From contig CM035806.1 of NCBI GenBank assembly GCA_020466095.1, positions 162,497,879-162,561,878 on the forward strand: DNA of 64,000 bases. The letters run 5' to 3'. A program made the position numbers and the translations under genes. The stretch is from Chlorops oryzae (taxonomy: Eukaryota > Arthropoda > Insecta > Diptera > Chloropidae). Each line of letters starts with the position of its first letter. Position 1 is the stretch's first letter. Of this stretch, positions 61,019-64,000 are shown in pieces. Under the pieces are notes generated by a model that saw only the letters and a program-made list of their open reading frames with translations, was not told the origin of the DNA and ran no database searches.

Positions 61019-62223
61019 GAGTTTTGACAGTTCAGACTGGTTAGACCAAGAAACTAGAATGAACAGAGGCTACTTGTGCATTGAAGACAGGACGAGACAA
61101 GAGACGAAGAATGAGACCAGGAGACAGGAAGACAAGATCAGGAGAGCAAGAAGAGTAAAATGACAGGAGATGAAAATACTTTAACGATATTTTGATTTTC
61201 TTAGAAGCATTATAATCGATGAGCCATAGTGGCAATACTATCCTGTAGGCTGTTTTCATTTAGAGCGAATTTTCTAGGGCTCAATGTACTCGTGGCTGCG
61301 AATTAAGACAATTTTTCAAAAACCTGTCACTAGTCACTCTTCTTGGACAGTTCAGCCTCGGCCTTAGCCTCAAGTAATTCGATCTACTTGTTTCTACCTT
61401 TTGAAGACAGGACCGCGCAAAAGAGAAATTAGGCCTCTGGGGAAGAAGGCTCAAAATCTGACTAAAGATAAAATCGTGACACCGAGATAGCAAAATATTT
61501 GACGTTTTTTGTTTTTTTTTTTTTTGTTTTGGTAAGCCCATCTTATAAACGTTGACCCAATGAAGGTGCGCGCCTTGTTCCCTATTCCTCGGCGAGGGCC
61601 CGATTTAACTAACCGAACCGAGCTATATTGAATTGAGTTGAACTGAAATTTCTCTACATCATCTTTGTGTGTTTTTTTTTTCTCCATTGCTGGCATTGCA
61701 GTTTTTGTTTCCACTCGTTGTTATAGTTCTTGTTGGCATTGTTGCTGTAGTCGTTGCTGCCGCAGACTTCATTGTCATTAATGGACCCCGACATTTTACC
61801 ATCTAGTCTGACAGCATTCTATAATAGCTGTGACTAAGAAAAACGAGCAGGACGAAAGCGTCAACTACGAAGACGCGCTGCCATCGTAAGCCCACAAAAA
61901 ACGAGTGCGCCTCGCCCTTTCACCCGTTCTTTGCCCTTATGCCTTTCAACTTCAAATTTCATAGCACTTAAAGCACATACGCACACACTGACACACACAT
62001 ATACGAACAAACACCTATGCACGTAAGCTTGTGCATAGAATATTTGCAAGTTAACGCAACAATGGGTTAAAGGAAGACAGCCCTAAATGAAGTCATTAAA
62101 AGCGGCGCGTGTGGCGCGAATTAAAAATTACCTCGCATTACCTGGGAGCCACGAACAAACAGGAAAAAAAAGAAGAAGAAAAAAAATAAAATAAAATAAT
62201 CATAATGATAATTATAACAACAA
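61019..62223. other. Unannotated stretch
   Basis: No gene recognised. An AAGACAGGA-like degenerate repeat continues to about 61170. ACCGAACCGAGC and TTGAATTGAGTTGAACTGAA pentamer patches lie near 61605-61650, and a CA-rich patch near 61975-62005. Confidence 0.42.
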
Positions 62224-62702
62224 GTAAGGGTGCTATAGTCAATTAAATACCCGACACACATGCTCAAAAAATTTTTAAGCCATAAGGCCATAAACCGACT
62301 TTTGTCAGATTTCTTTATGAAAACCGCCGCTTTGCCACGCCCACTTTTCCAATTTTTTGGAATTTCAATTGGAGGCTTAGATATACGCTCAAATTCTTAG
62401 TTTCATTGGAATAAGTAGTTCGAAAAAATCCGATTTTGAGGCAGTTTTGGGTTTTTTGGGAAAGACCCTAGGACTGGAGGTACCCCTAAAAATGGTCCGA
62501 TCGGTTCCATTCGCGTTCTTACTCATGTTCCCGTGAGCACGCATACCGAATTTCGTCAAGATAGCTCAACTCATTCGATAAGAAAACTGTATACAGACGG
62601 ACAGACGGATCTATATATATTTTGTATGGTCTATCTCGACTGGTTCTGGGTGTTTTACACAACCACACAGACGCAATCTACCCTCGTTACATAGTGTGTC
62701 GG
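62224..62702 (+). mobile_element. (GTCY)n-containing dipteran element, copy C, full length
   Basis: The only uninterrupted copy in the window (479 bp). It runs from AAGGGTGCTATAGTCAATTA to TAGTGTGTCGGATATAAAAA, with CCCGACACACA and TGTGTCGG forming short inverted ends. It shares the CCACGCCCACTTTTCC, CTGGAGGTACCCC and AAAACTGTATACAGACGGAC blocks with copies A and B. Its CAGA tract is short. It is non-coding. Confidence 0.75.
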
Positions 62703-63129
62703 ATATAAAAATGTTATAAAACAAAAGCTGATGATCTTGTCAAAGCCAACATGCATCTAAATGAATACACACTCGTAGTTGTATATAATTTGGAAGGTGA
62801 ATGTTGCACTATCACAATGAGCGTCATACTCACATAACAAGAGCTACGGTGATTTACGTTAATTCCCTTCAATCTCCCTATATAAACGTCATTATCATTA
62901 TACAGAGATTTGTTGTCTGTTATTCAATTATTTGAACCCACTGCCTTTCCAATGCCCTATTTTTGAGACACAATTTCTTACACCCGATGCAATCTTTGTC
63001 GACATTTTATTGCCTAAAAACAAAGACTTGGTCCCGTAAGTTGTCATAAAAATTGAGCTGACGACTTTTCTGCCCTAAGACTTTACCAAAGGAGATTCCC
63101 CTAACCCGGCAACAGTGTTCGTAACCACG
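62703..63129. other. Unannotated stretch
   Basis: No gene recognised. TATATAAACG at about 62879 resembles a TATA box, but nothing downstream supports transcription. Confidence 0.4.
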
Positions 63130-63230
63130 ATCAGCGACAGGATATTTCGAAGATTCGATTTAGTTATGTCCATATGTATGTATGTCTGTCCGTACAGAGT
63201 TTTCTTGGCGAAGGAGAGTTTTTCTTGGTT
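63130..63230 (-). mobile_element. (GTCY)n-containing element, copy D, truncated and inverted
   Basis: Reverse complement gives AACTCTGTACGGACAGACAT and GGACATAACTAAATCGAATC, matching the CAGA-tract block and GGCTAAATCGA block of copies A-C. The rest of the element is not recognisable. Confidence 0.5.
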
Positions 63231-64000
63231 TTGTTCTTGCTCGCAAGATGGAATCCTGGAAACATTTGCTGTGAGGGGCTTGGCTGTTATAATATTCAAT
63301 GATATCTCAGCGACATGGAAATAATACTCCCTATGATTATTTTGTCCCGTTAGTTAGTTAGTTTAGTGTGACCGCCACAATGATTTGTGACACTTTAAGG
63401 TCTCATATTGGCCCGTTGTGACACTTCGAGGATAGTTAGATAGTTAGACAATTATCGATGACTGATCCGTCGAGTTGAACCCAAAGTCGCTCGCATCGCA
63501 AGTTGGCATCTTAACCTCGCCCTCTCCTTGAGGGATTAGAAAAAAAAAAAAAACTTTCAAATGAGAAGCCTTATTAAATGTATCTCTCACTGTGGTTGAT
63601 TGTGGTAATTGCTTTTGATATTAGTGTCAAGAACTGAAAGGAAAGCTCTGCTCTCAATTCTTCCATGAGTTGTTTCATGTTTCTTCATGAAGGAATGGAC
63701 TGAAAAGAAATTGGCCAATAAATTAGAGAATTAATTTTACAGATTCAATTATAAATTCATATATTAACAGACTGGATTGGACTTGACTGGACGGGACTGG
63801 TCACATTAAGCGCTACCAATTTCTCAATTATTTATTAACTCTTAAGAATGTATACGGAATCGGGTCGGTTTAACCCGTTCGATCTGAGGCGATTAGCTCA
63901 TTCGAGAAGCGAAAATTGAAAACAATTAAAGAGAAATAGAAAGGGAGAGGGAGGGAGCGGGAGATGGAGAGACGAAGAAGGAGAAGGACAATGCGACAAA
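63231..64000. other. Unannotated stretch ending in a purine tract
   Basis: No gene recognised. From about 63926 the + strand becomes purine-rich (GAGGGAGGGAGCGGGAG), probably the start of another GA array that continues past the window. Confidence 0.45.

Noticed and set aside
62879..62888. TATATAAACG as a promoter
   Set aside because: No initiator, downstream element or open frame follows.

Overview
This window looks like non-coding nuclear DNA of a higher fly (Diptera, Brachycera). A tephritid-type fruit fly is my best guess, but the species cannot be fixed from sequence alone. The reasons are a mellifera-type mariner, several copies of a dipteran repeat carrying (GTCY)n tracts, dense TACATATGTA/(ATGT)n tracts, CAA/CAG-rich stretches, very AT-rich spacers and very long GA/CT microsatellites. 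No complete cellular gene, tRNA or rRNA was recognised. Nearly all long open frames are translations of simple repeats, for example Met-Tyr-Val-Cys or Ser-Leu runs. The window is most simply read as a large intron or an intergenic region.

Layout. 0-4.5 kb: AT-rich DNA with a GA tract. 4.5-6.8 kb: a diverged duplicated segment, with an 861-bp TA-flanked inverted-repeat element (copy 1) in one copy. The other copy preserves the matching empty site and lies inside a possible hAT-like element. 7.9-14.2 kb: CT and GA tracts, then a ~740-bp (ATGT)n array. 14.3-15.2 kb: copy 2 of the TA element. 16.8 kb: a short hAT MITE with an imperfect 8-bp target duplication. 18-19 kb: a GA/GATAAA tract. 20.6-23.6 kb: two (GTCY)n elements, each interrupted by a different MITE. 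23.7-26 kb: another inverted-repeat element, a possible LINE scrap and an unidentified protein-like frame. 29.8-30.8 kb: a GA tract. 33.7 kb: a broken pogo/Tigger-like HTH_psq frame. 37.6 kb: a pogo-type MITE. 39-49 kb: CT, GTT and GA tracts. 49.2 and 49.8 kb: a hAT element with a perfect 8-bp target duplication and a possible piggyBac-type MITE.

The centrepiece is 51.77-55.74 kb. A mariner (53453-54718) sits in one arm of a ~2.16-kb near-complete palindrome (51971-55399). That palindrome has hAT-like ends and an 8-bp target duplication, and it may itself lie inside a piggyBac-like element flanked by TTAA. The mariner transposase keeps its D,D34D residues but has one frameshift and an apparent 8-residue deletion. 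From 57.4 kb to the end come a 10-bp-periodic CT array, a 10-bp-periodic GAGAC array, two more (GTCY)n elements and the start of another purine tract.

Nothing here points to a multi-gene system. The interest lies in transposon nesting, the foldback palindrome, a natural empty site, and the density and 10-bp periodicity of the purine/pyrimidine arrays. Four weak coding candidates (12 kb, 16.0 kb, 25.9 kb, 40.1 kb) are listed with low confidence.
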